A stretch of 64,000 bases of DNA, taken from an uncultured Pelagibacteraceae bacterium (GTDB taxonomy: Bacteria > Pseudomonadota > Alphaproteobacteria > Pelagibacterales > Pelagibacteraceae). Positions 18,406-26,353 of this stretch are shown here, in pieces. The notes under the pieces were generated by a model that worked only from the letters and a program-made list of their open reading frames with translations, had not been told where the DNA came from and did not search any database. Made by a program: the position numbers and the translations under genes. The DNA is taken from contig CACOTF010000001.1 in NCBI GenBank assembly GCA_902630065.1, forward strand, positions 245,680 to 309,679, written 5' to 3'. The stretch's first letter is position 1. Each line of letters opens with the position of its first letter.

Positions 18406-19893
18406 TTAATCTACTTTTAGTTTATGCCATTGAATGGAAAAAACCTCAACATCATCTAAATCTTTAACTCTTGATGAAGTTATTACTAATTTGGATACAT
18501 GATAAGGTATCAATGTACCAGTCTCTTCCCATAAAGTTTTTTGGGCATTTTGATAAGCAGCTTTTCTTTTATTAAAATCTAGCTGACCTCTTGCATCAGC
18601 TAAATTCTTATCAAACGAAGAACTTTTATAGAAAGACTCATTCCATTTAGCACCACTATGATAAGCCTCATGCAAAATACTATCCGCAGGTCTTTCATTC
18701 CAACGTGTCATTGCAACAGCTTTTTTCATCCAAGTTTCTTTCCAATAACTCTTAGAAGGAGTCATTTTAATATCTGCTTTGATATTTGCTTTAGCTAACT
18801 GTTGTTGCATAACTTCTGCAATTGTTGGCCAAGTTGGTTCTTTTGTAGATACATGAATTGTCATAGATATTCCATTAGGATATCCAGCTTCTCTTAGTAA
18901 GTTTTTAGCTTTACTAATATTTTGAGGGCAATCCATTTTCAATCTATATTGATCAGAAGGTGCAACTGGAGTATCACATGAAACTGTTGCTGCTCCTCCC
19001 ATAACAAGATCTACGAGTTCTTGTCTATCAACTGCAAGTCTAACTGCTTTTCTTACTTTTGGATTATCAAATGGAGCGGTATCTGTTCTCATTACCATTC
19101 CTCTCCAGTTACCTGTAGGTACAACTGAAACATTAAACTTAGGATTGTTATCAAAAATTCGTTTTTGACTAAATGGTACATATCTATTCATATCAATCTG
19201 TCCAGTAAGAAGTGCTTGAACTCTAGCTTCACCGTCTGGTATTGCGATAACATGTACTTCTGCTACTCCTGGGGCACCTTCCCAATACTCTGGGTTTGCT
19301 TTTAAGACTGTAGTTCCCTCTGGGTCAAATTTATCAACCATAAAAGGACCAGTTCCTATTCCTGTTTGACCTATTGTATCCCCAGATCCCTCAGGTATCA
19401 TCCTTAATCTGTAATCTGTTAGTAATAATGGAAAATCAGCAAAGGAAGTATTTAATTTCATTTTAACTGTATGTGCATCAACTATTTCTATATCAGTAAC
19501 TGAACTCATACTTTTCTTGGCTGGAGACCCAATATCAGGATCTTTTACTCTCTCAAGTGAATATTTTACATCTGGCGCATCAAAGGCTGATCCATCATGG
19601 AAATATATCCCTTTTCTCAATTTGAATGTCCACTCAGTTGCATCAGCATTTGCTGACCATTCGGTTGCAAGTTCAGGCGATGTTACACCGTCAAGATTTT
19701 TTCTAACTAGACGGTTTTGTGTCATAATAACTACCTGAAACAAACGTCCCTTAGTAATTGCGTCTAAGTTGGTATCTTTTCCAAATCCAAGATCATGTGA
19801 CAATTTAAAGACACCACTTGATGCATTGGCAATAGAAAAAGATAATATCAGTGACACTAATGTCGCTGAAAAAACTTTTAACATGTATTTCAT
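18406..19893 (-). CDS. dppA: periplasmic peptide-type substrate-binding protein (SBP family 5)
   Basis: A 495-aa precursor with a signal peptide (about 24 residues, cleavage near ANASS). The mature part shows family-5 landmarks: LATEWSANADATEWTFKLRK, a GTGPFMVDKF motif and a C-terminal YHVSKLVITS region. It delivers di- or oligopeptides, or another family-5 ligand such as glutathione or nickel complexes, to DppBC. The start is supported by a strong Shine-Dalgarno (AGAGGGA at 19897-19903). It heads the minus-strand operon and is divergent from the demethylase-like gene at 20035. Confidence 0.9.
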   Translation of the reverse strand: MKYMLKVFSATLVSLILSFSIANASSGVFKLSHDLGFGKDTNLDAITKGRLFQVVIMTQNRLVRKNLDGVTSPELATEWSANADATEWTFKLRKGIYFHDGSAFDAPDVKYSLERVKDPDIGSPAKKSMSSVTDIEIVDAHTVKMKLNTSFADFPLLLTDYRLRMIPEGSGDTIGQTGIGTGPFMVDKFDPEGTTVLKANPEYWEGAPGVAEVHVIAIPDGEARVQALLTGQIDMNRYVPFSQKRIFDNNPKFNVSVVPTGNWRGMVMRTDTAPFDNPKVRKAVRLAVDRQELVDLVMGGAATVSCDTPVAPSDQYRLKMDCPQNISKAKNLLREAGYPNGISMTIHVSTKEPTWPTIAEVMQQQLAKANIKADIKMTPSKSYWKETWMKKAVAMTRWNERPADSILHEAYHSGAKWNESFYKSSSFDKNLADARGQLDFNKRKAAYQNAQKTLWEETGTLIPYHVSKLVITSSRVKDLDDVEVFSIQWHKLKVD

Positions 19894-20034
19894 AAGTCCC
19901 TCTTTTTCTTAAATTATTTTATTATATAAAAAGATAACAATTCCAGATGTGGATAACAACCGGCAAATTAGAGCGATACATCTACTGATTGAATAGATAT
20001 TTTAATTAATATACAATTTTTCTTATATTTATAA
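19894..20034. promoter_or_regulatory. divergent promoter region dppA / GcvT-like operon
   Basis: A 141-bp AT-rich gap between two divergent start codons. On the minus side it holds the dppA Shine-Dalgarno AGAGGGA and a TATAAT-like box in the TATATAATAAA stretch. On the plus side no convincing Shine-Dalgarno precedes the ATG at 20035. No riboswitch-like structure was recognised by eye. Confidence 0.5.
19897..19903 (-). promoter_or_regulatory. strong Shine-Dalgarno of dppA
   Basis: AGAGGGA on the minus strand, 3 nt before the dppA ATG. Confidence 0.75.
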
Positions 20035-21258
20035 ATGCAAAACGATCTAAACAAAGTCAGATTTTCAGTAAAACCTTTAAAGGTAGATAAAAGCAAAGTA
20101 GTTGAACTTGCAAGAACTGTTGGCATACATCCCTTGGCTTACCAAGAACTTCCCTTTGATCCAGAATATTCATTTTATGCAGGAAGATTAAATCCTGAAG
20201 TTCTATCAAATGCAACTGCAGATGAAATGTATTGGAAAGTAAGACAAGAACTAATATTTCGTCATACGGGTGAACATCCTTATGAAATTTCTGGTCCAGA
20301 TGCAGAAAAACTTTTACAAAAAATATTTACGCGAGATATATCAAAAATTAAAGTAGGAAGATGCTCCTACCAATTTGCATGTTACAGCGATGGAGGAATG
20401 ATAACAGATGGAGTTTTGTTAAGATTAGAGGAAAACAAATTTTGGTTTGCTCAAGCTGATGGAGATCTTTTTTCATGGTACAAAGCTCACTCAGAAAATC
20501 TTAAGGTTAAAATATCTGATCCAGATGTTTGGGTAAGTCAAATTCAAGGTCCTAAATCTATGGATCTTTTAAAAAAATTAACAAAGGAAACGTATCCAGA
20601 AAATTGGAAATATTTTGATTGGAGAGAAGTAGAAATTTTACAGGAAAAATTAATTATAAGTAGATCAGGATTTAGTAACGAGTTAGGTTGGGAAATATAT
20701 TTTACAAAGATTAATAATACTGAAAAAATTGGAGATTACATTCTTGAAGAAGGAAAAAAAATGGGAATGATACTCACAGGTACGCCTGGTTTTAGATGTA
20801 AGAGAATAGAGTCTGGATTATTATCAGCTGGGCAAGACTTTAATCACAAAACAAATCCTTATGATGTTGGTTTGGGTAAATATGTTGATTTAAATAAAAG
20901 CTACTTTATAGGAAAGTCAGCTCTACAATCGGTAGATAAAGAGACAAGATGTTGGGGCATAAGAGTAGAAGGTGGTACAGCACTCAAAGGTACATATATT
21001 AAATTCAACAATGAAATAATTGGTAAAATTACTTCAAGTACTTGGTCACCATTTCAAGAGTGTGGAGTTGGAATAGTTTTAATGAATTCTACAGAACATA
21101 AGCCTGGGTTAATAGTGGATGTTAATTGTAACGATAATACAATTCATAAAGGTGAGATATGTACTTTACCAATGTACGACTTTAAAAATGAAATTGTAAG
21201 AGGTTTAAAAATCGATATTCCAAAAGGTCCTTCTCCATGGTCAGGAATAAAAAAATAA
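20035..21258 (+). CDS. GcvT-family folate-dependent methyltransferase/demethylase (LigM-like)
   Basis: A 407-aa protein of the GcvT/aminomethyltransferase fold, longer at the N-terminus than GcvT. Landmarks are the ISGPDAEKLLQKIFTRDI segment (about 87-104), CYSDGGMITDGVLLRL (about 120-135), IQGPKSM, SRSGFSNELGWEIYF (about 215-229) and a C-terminal barrel domain ending near SPWSG. The N-terminal SFYAGRLNPE and the general spacing recall LigM-type tetrahydrofolate-dependent O-demethylases and related proteins rather than glycine-cleavage GcvT. It probably moves a methyl or methylene group from an unknown substrate to tetrahydrofolate in the cytoplasm. First gene of a seven-gene operon that also carries a DmdA-like paralogue. 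Confidence 0.7.
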   Translation: MQNDLNKVRFSVKPLKVDKSKVVELARTVGIHPLAYQELPFDPEYSFYAGRLNPEVLSNATADEMYWKVRQELIFRHTGEHPYEISGPDAEKLLQKIFTRDISKIKVGRCSYQFACYSDGGMITDGVLLRLEENKFWFAQADGDLFSWYKAHSENLKVKISDPDVWVSQIQGPKSMDLLKKLTKETYPENWKYFDWREVEILQEKLIISRSGFSNELGWEIYFTKINNTEKIGDYILEEGKKMGMILTGTPGFRCKRIESGLLSAGQDFNHKTNPYDVGLGKYVDLNKSYFIGKSALQSVDKETRCWGIRVEGGTALKGTYIKFNNEIIGKITSSTWSPFQECGVGIVLMNSTEHKPGLIVDVNCNDNTIHKGEICTLPMYDFKNEIVRGLKIDIPKGPSPWSGIKK

Positions 21259-21932
21259 TAATAGCAATTGGTGGTGGTGGATTTACACATAAGTCTGACG
21301 AAGCATTGGATGAATATGTTGTAAATCAAGTTAATAAATCAAGTATTAGTTTAGGCTTTTTGCCAACTGCCAGCAATGATAATAAAGAAAAGATAGATCT
21401 TTTTTATAAAAGATTTAAGTCGCAAAAATTTAAATTATCTCATTTTAATCTATGCACAAGCGTGGAAGGTTTTCATGAATGGCTGTTAAACAAAGATATA
21501 ATTTATGTAGGAGGAGGTAATACCTCTGATATGATTAATATTTGGAAAAGACATAATCTTATTAACGTATTTAAAGATGCATACGAAAAAGGAATTATTC
21601 TTAGTGGGATAAGTGCAGGAGCTGTTTGTTGGTTTGATTGGATATTATCTGATTCTGTTAGTAAAGAGTTAAGTCCATTAAAAGGAATAAGTTTTTTACA
21701 TGGAAGCTGCACACCACATTCTTCAAATAATAATCGACTTCTACAATTTATCTCTGAAATTAAAGATGGAAATTTGCCAGATGGAATAGCTATTGATGAT
21801 GGTGTAGCTGTGCTTTTTATTGACGGAGTTCCTTCAGAGGTTTATTCTTCAAGAATTAATCATGATGCTTATTATGTGACCAAAGATGATAAGATTAGTT
21901 TAAAAACATATATAAAGAAATTAAATGGATAA
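21237..21932 (+). CDS. peptidase S51 (dipeptidase E-like)
   Basis: A 231-aa protein of the S51/class-I glutamine-amidotransferase-like fold. The nucleophile elbow GISAGAVCWF places Ser126, preceded by YVGGGNTSDM (about 90-99), both typical of PepE-type Asp dipeptidases and cyanophycinase relatives. It would hydrolyse an aspartyl or isoaspartyl-type amide bond. It overlaps the upstream GcvT-like gene by 22 nt and the downstream oxidase gene by 8 nt, so it is firmly part of the operon. That linkage suggests the pathway substrate contains or generates an amide. Confidence 0.75.
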   Translation: MVRNKKIIIAIGGGGFTHKSDEALDEYVVNQVNKSSISLGFLPTASNDNKEKIDLFYKRFKSQKFKLSHFNLCTSVEGFHEWLLNKDIIYVGGGNTSDMINIWKRHNLINVFKDAYEKGIILSGISAGAVCWFDWILSDSVSKELSPLKGISFLHGSCTPHSSNNNRLLQFISEIKDGNLPDGIAIDDGVAVLFIDGVPSEVYSSRINHDAYYVTKDDKISLKTYIKKLNG

Positions 21933-23085
21933 TATTAAAGCCAGTAATAAGATTTTTAGTCTTGAAGACGCAAAAAAACTATCGAAGAAAAGGTTACCGA
22001 AGCTAGTTTACGATTTTATTGATGGTGCATCAGGAGATGAAAAGTTGTCTGAAATTAATAGTTTTGCTTTAGACCAAATACGACTTGAGCCAAGAGTTTT
22101 AAGAAATGTAGAAGAAAGAAAATTAAAAAAAAATATTCTTGGAATTAATTATGACTATCCTTTTGGATTTGCTCCCATGGGTATGACAAATCTTTCATGG
22201 CCAGGCGCAGACTCTATGCTGGCAAAAGAGAGTGCAAGAAATAATATACCAACTTGTGTATCAATGGCTTCCACAACTACTTTAGAAAAAATGTATGAGC
22301 TTTCAGAAGGTCATTCATGGCTTCAACTTTATATTTTTCAAGATGAAGCTTTTGTCATGGAATTGCTTGATAGAGCAGAAAAAACTGGCTATGAGGTTGC
22401 TATACTTACTGTTGATGTTCCAGTTTTATCAAGGAGAACTAGAGATGATAAAAATGGATTTTCATATCCATTTAAAATTGGACCTAAACAATTTTTTGAT
22501 TTTGCAACCCATCCTGTTTGGTCAATATCTACATTGCTTAGTGGAATACCCAAACCAATGAATTACGAAACTTCAAAAAGTGGAAAAAGTATTTTTAAAA
22601 GAAAAGAAAGTAGAGGAAGAACAGATTGGGAAACTCTAAAAAGAGTAAGAAATAAATGGAAAGGCAAATTGATTGTCAAAGGTATAATGTCATCGGACGA
22701 TGCAGTTAAAATTAAAGAAATGGGCGCTGATGCTATTCAAGTTTCAAATCATGGGGGCAGACAATTAGATAGTGCCTCAGCAGCAATAAATATTTTACCT
22801 TTTATTAGAGAAGCAGTAGGAAATAATTTTCCAATTATATTTGATAGCGGTATAAGAAGTGGTAGTGATATTGTGAGATCATTAGCTTTAGGAGCAGACT
22901 TTTCAATGATTGGAAGACCCGTAATGTATGCAATGGGAGCTGATGGAGCTAGTGGATTAAGAAGAATTGTAGATATAATTAAAGAAGAAACTAGCACAGC
23001 ACTAGGTTTGGTTGGATTAAATGATATTAATGAAGTTTCTTCTGATATAATCGAACAGAAACTATTTATGAATACAACTTACTAA
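21925..23085 (+). CDS. FMN-dependent 2-hydroxyacid oxidase/dehydrogenase (LldD family)
   Basis: A 386-aa alpha-hydroxy-acid oxidising enzyme. FMN-barrel landmarks are the N-terminal LPKLVYDFIDGASGDE (about 29-44), FAPMGMTNLSWPGAD, the active-site SNHGGRQLD (about 273-281) and the C-terminal phosphate-binding DSGIRSGSDIVRSLALGAD. The family oxidises L-lactate, glycolate, mandelate or similar 2-hydroxyacids to 2-oxoacids. It overlaps the S51 gene by 8 nt and is followed after one base by a ThDP enzyme. An oxidase next to a 2-oxoacid-cleaving ThDP enzyme recalls the mandelate-to-benzoylformate-to-aldehyde logic, so I suspect a larger 2-hydroxyacid than lactate. Confidence 0.85.
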   Translation: MDNIKASNKIFSLEDAKKLSKKRLPKLVYDFIDGASGDEKLSEINSFALDQIRLEPRVLRNVEERKLKKNILGINYDYPFGFAPMGMTNLSWPGADSMLAKESARNNIPTCVSMASTTTLEKMYELSEGHSWLQLYIFQDEAFVMELLDRAEKTGYEVAILTVDVPVLSRRTRDDKNGFSYPFKIGPKQFFDFATHPVWSISTLLSGIPKPMNYETSKSGKSIFKRKESRGRTDWETLKRVRNKWKGKLIVKGIMSSDDAVKIKEMGADAIQVSNHGGRQLDSASAAINILPFIREAVGNNFPIIFDSGIRSGSDIVRSLALGADFSMIGRPVMYAMGADGASGLRRIVDIIKEETSTALGLVGLNDINEVSSDIIEQKLFMNTTY

Positions 23086-23086
23086 T

Positions 23087-24826
23087 ATGGAAAAAAAAAT
23101 AAGAGGTGGAGCATTAATTGCAAGAGCATTAAAAGATAAAGGCATTAATAAAGTTTTTACTCTATCTGGTGGATTTTGTAATCCTGCAATTGAAGGTTTT
23201 ATGGAATGTCAAATTGATGTAGTTAATTGTCCTCATGAACAAATAGCAGGACACTTGGCAGATGGACACACAAGAATTACAAGAAAACCATCAGTATGTT
23301 TAGTTGGGCCAGAGGGTTTTGCAAATGCGGTACCATCAATGATGGAAGCATGGGGAGAAAGAACACCAATAATTTATATAACTGGATCAAGTAGTTTAAA
23401 AAGACAAGGATCAGGTGGATTTAAAGAAATTGATGATGTTTCAATAGCTGCTCCCCTTACAAAATATAGTGCTAGTATTACAGATGGAACAAGAATTAGA
23501 GAATTTGTTGATAAAGCTTATAGAATTGCAACGAATGGATATCCTGGTGCTGTTCATTTAAGTTTGCCTGTTGATATAATGTTTTCTTCATTTGAAGAAA
23601 ATGTTGGACTTGAGGAAAGACCATTTTCACATAAAGCAAAGCCAGTTTCTAAGGCATGGCCAGACCCAAATGCACTATCAAAAATACTTGAGTTAGCATG
23701 TAATGCAAAAAAACCTGTCATAATTGGAGGACACGGTGTTTGGTGGTCAAACTCAGAAAAGAATTTAGAGACTGCGGGTCAAAGTTTAAATATTCCAGTT
23801 TTTAATGTGCCATACCATCAAAAACTTTTAGGAGAAGAGGCAAATGCATATATGGGTTTAGCTGATATTCACCAATATCCACCTTCAGAATTTGCATTAC
23901 ATAACTCAGACTTAGTTTTAATGATTGGTGCAAGGTTAGATAACCAAATGAATTTTGGTAACCCTCCTTTCATTCCAAAAACAACAACTTTAGTTTGTAT
24001 TAACGGTTCCCATGAAGAAATTGAGTTTAATAGAGCAGCTGATCATAATCTTTTATGTGATCCAGGAGTATTTCTGGATACACTATGTAATTTAAAGAAA
24101 AACAATAAATGGAACTTGGGAAGTAATTGGTTTAACGAAAATAAAAATAAAAAAAAAGATTGGGTAAATAAATCCTTAAATGAATTAAAGATTGAGGCCG
24201 ATCAAACAAAAAAAAATGGTGGAAAAATTCATCCCCTGCAATTAGCGTTAGATGTACAAGACGTAATGGATGAGAAAGATTGGCTTGTAATTGATGGAGG
24301 AAATACTCATTTCTGGTCTGAAATCGCAATAAATTTAGCAGGAGCCCAAGGAAAAAAATTGGGTGGAATTTTACATCCAGGCACATTTAGTATGCTTGGT
24401 GTTGGAGTATCATTTGCATTATCTGCAAAAAATAATAACCCTAAATCGAATGTAATTTTAATTAGTGGAGATGGTGCCTTTTTATCAGGAGGTATGTCTA
24501 TAGAAACTGCATTTTTTGAAAAGAAACCAATTGTTGTTGTAATTGACAATAATGGTGGCTTAGCATCAATTGGACAACAACAAGAGAGGTTATTTAATAG
24601 TGGAAAAAGAGTGGCAACAGACTTTAGAGATATACCTTTCCACAGTATATTTGAAGGTTTTGGAGGTCATGGTGAATTGGTTACAAAAAGAGAAGAATTG
24701 GGTCCAGCACTAAAAAGAGCTATTGCAAGTGGTAAAACTGCTTGTGTAAATGTAAAAGCTAAACCTGTATTAAGTCCAATTGTTGCTGCTGTAGCAAGCA
24801 AGAGAGAGAAATCATCAATAGAGTAA
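23087..24826 (+). CDS. thiamine-diphosphate enzyme, acetolactate-synthase-like
   Basis: A 579-aa three-domain ThDP enzyme. The ThDP-activating glutamate is Glu51 in NCPHEQ, and the cofactor/Mg motif is GDGAFLSGG with the downstream DNNGG (near 465-490). Glu51 argues against glyoxylate carboligase, which has Val at that position. Family members are 2-oxoacid decarboxylases or carboligases (acetolactate synthase, benzoylformate decarboxylase, oxalyl-CoA decarboxylase). No regulatory ilvN-like subunit is adjacent, and the neighbours are catabolic, so a decarboxylase acting on the product of the upstream 2-hydroxyacid oxidase is my preferred reading. Confidence 0.75.
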   Translation: MEKKIRGGALIARALKDKGINKVFTLSGGFCNPAIEGFMECQIDVVNCPHEQIAGHLADGHTRITRKPSVCLVGPEGFANAVPSMMEAWGERTPIIYITGSSSLKRQGSGGFKEIDDVSIAAPLTKYSASITDGTRIREFVDKAYRIATNGYPGAVHLSLPVDIMFSSFEENVGLEERPFSHKAKPVSKAWPDPNALSKILELACNAKKPVIIGGHGVWWSNSEKNLETAGQSLNIPVFNVPYHQKLLGEEANAYMGLADIHQYPPSEFALHNSDLVLMIGARLDNQMNFGNPPFIPKTTTLVCINGSHEEIEFNRAADHNLLCDPGVFLDTLCNLKKNNKWNLGSNWFNENKNKKKDWVNKSLNELKIEADQTKKNGGKIHPLQLALDVQDVMDEKDWLVIDGGNTHFWSEIAINLAGAQGKKLGGILHPGTFSMLGVGVSFALSAKNNNPKSNVILISGDGAFLSGGMSIETAFFEKKPIVVVIDNNGGLASIGQQQERLFNSGKRVATDFRDIPFHSIFEGFGGHGELVTKREELGPALKRAIASGKTACVNVKAKPVLSPIVAAVASKREKSSIE

Positions 24827-24827
24827 A

Positions 24828-25163
24828 ATGGCAAAATTTAGCTCACATTTATTGAATGGTTCTGATGGAACTCATGCAAGTAATGTCAAAGTAAAAATTT
24901 ATCAAATACAATCCTCAAAATTAAAAAAGCTTTTTTTGAATACAAAGACGGATGGAAATGGTAGAATTAATCAGCATTTCAATCTTAGCAAAAAAGATTG
25001 TAAATGCGATTATGAAATGATTTGTGATATTAAAAGTTACTTTAAAAAGAAAAAAAATGTGGGTGAAATAGTCATAAAATTTAAAATGACCGATAATAAA
25101 AAAAATTATCATTTGCCAATAATAATTTCTCCTAATAGCTATACAGTATGGTGGTCTAAATAA
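24828..25163 (+). CDS. transthyretin/5-hydroxyisourate-hydrolase-like protein, altered C-terminus
   Basis: A 111-aa protein with the transthyretin-like fold signature: HLLNGSDGTHASNVKVKIYQ at 7-26, TDGNGRI at 41-47, YHLPIIISPNSY near 94-105. The three catalytic positions of HIU hydrolase appear present (His7, Arg46, His95), but the invariant C-terminal YRGS is replaced by YTVWWSK. No other purine-catabolism gene is nearby. It may therefore act on a different cyclic amide or lactone, or be a structural relative. It lies one base after the ThDP gene and 3 bp before the DmdA-like gene. Confidence 0.65.
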   Translation: MAKFSSHLLNGSDGTHASNVKVKIYQIQSSKLKKLFLNTKTDGNGRINQHFNLSKKDCKCDYEMICDIKSYFKKKKNVGEIVIKFKMTDNKKNYHLPIIISPNSYTVWWSK

Positions 25164-25166
25164 TAT

Positions 25167-26330
25167 ATGGCTTCATTGATACAAAGTAAAATAAGTACAA
25201 AACTAAATATGTCTAGGAGAATAAGAAGAACTCCTTACACAAAGAGAGTTGAAGAGTGTGGCGTAACCGATTTTACTGTTGTAAATCATATGCTTTTACC
25301 AAAAAGATTTCAGAAATCTGTTGAGGATGATTATTGGCATTTGACTGAACATGTTCAGTTATGGGATGTGTCTTGTCAAAGACAAGTTCAGATATCAGGT
25401 CCAGATGCAAGCTTATTAGTACAAAAAATGACACCAAGATCATTAAAAAATATGGAAACTGGAAAATGTTTTTATATTCCCATGATAGATGAAAATGCTG
25501 GAATGATAAATGATCCAGTGTTGTTAAAATTAGATGATGATATGTTTTGGATTTCTATAGCAGACTCTGATGTATTGCTTTGGGCAAAAGGTATTGCAGT
25601 TGGTTTAAATCTAAATGTGAGCATAACAGAACCAGATGTATATCCTCTTGCGGTACAAGGTCCAAAGTCTGAAGATTTGATGGCATCAATATTTGGTGAA
25701 GATATTAGAAAATTAAAATTTTTTAATTTTAGAATTTTTGATTTTTTGGGAACTAAACAGGTTATCGCAAGATCAGGATATAGCAAACAAGATGGATTTG
25801 AAATTTATTTTAAATGCTTTGAAAATTACTTCGACAAAAATGAAATGGGAGAAAAAATTTGGGATATAATATGGAAAGCAGGAAATGAATTTAATATTGC
25901 TCCAGGATGTCCAAATTTAATTGACAGAATAGAAGCGGGATTAATGTCTTATGGAAATGATTTTACAAAAGAAAATAATCCAATCGAATGTAACTTAGAA
26001 AAATATTGCGATAATGAAAGTGATCATGACTTCATTGGAAAAAATGCTTTAGAGAAAATTAAAAAACAAGGTGTAAAACAAAAATTAAAAGGAGTATTAT
26101 TTGATGGTGCAGATAGTCCTCCATGTTCAATTCCTTTTCCACTGTATTCAAAAGATAAGAAATTAATTGGTAAAATTACCTCAGGAATTTATTCTCCAAA
26201 ATTAAAAAAAAATATTGGTTTATCTATGATTTTAAATGAATTTTGTAAAATAGGTTCAGAAGTTTTAGTACACACTCCAGATAATAAATTAAGAAAAGGA
26301 GTTGTGTCCTCTTTACCATTTTCAAAATAA
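25167..26330 (+). CDS. dmdA: DMSP demethylase-like GcvT-family protein (DmdA or close paralogue)
   Basis: A 387-aa GcvT-fold protein with strong DmdA character: SRRIRRTPYTKRVEECGV (about 16-33), VVNHMLLP, WDVSCQRQV, GGMINDPV-like AGMINDPVLLKL, ISIADSDVLLWAKG, LAVQGPK, ARSGYSKQDGFEIYF and GCPNLIDRIEAGLMSYGND. DmdA transfers a methyl group from dimethylsulfoniopropionate to tetrahydrofolate, giving methylmercaptopropionate. True DmdA and non-DMSP paralogues share much of this pattern and I cannot place it in a tree by eye. It sits in an operon with another GcvT-like protein and 2-hydroxyacid enzymes, not with dmdBCD, so a related sulfonium or ammonium substrate is possible. Confidence 0.6.
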   Translation: MASLIQSKISTKLNMSRRIRRTPYTKRVEECGVTDFTVVNHMLLPKRFQKSVEDDYWHLTEHVQLWDVSCQRQVQISGPDASLLVQKMTPRSLKNMETGKCFYIPMIDENAGMINDPVLLKLDDDMFWISIADSDVLLWAKGIAVGLNLNVSITEPDVYPLAVQGPKSEDLMASIFGEDIRKLKFFNFRIFDFLGTKQVIARSGYSKQDGFEIYFKCFENYFDKNEMGEKIWDIIWKAGNEFNIAPGCPNLIDRIEAGLMSYGNDFTKENNPIECNLEKYCDNESDHDFIGKNALEKIKKQGVKQKLKGVLFDGADSPPCSIPFPLYSKDKKLIGKITSGIYSPKLKKNIGLSMILNEFCKIGSEVLVHTPDNKLRKGVVSSLPFSK

Positions 26331-26353
26331 TAATTAGTGAGTATAAGTCTTAT

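Noticed and set aside
23087..24826. Glyoxylate carboligase for the ThDP enzyme
   Set aside because: Position 51 is Glu (NCPHEQ), whereas glyoxylate carboligase has Val there, and no tartronate semialdehyde reductase or hydroxypyruvate isomerase is nearby.
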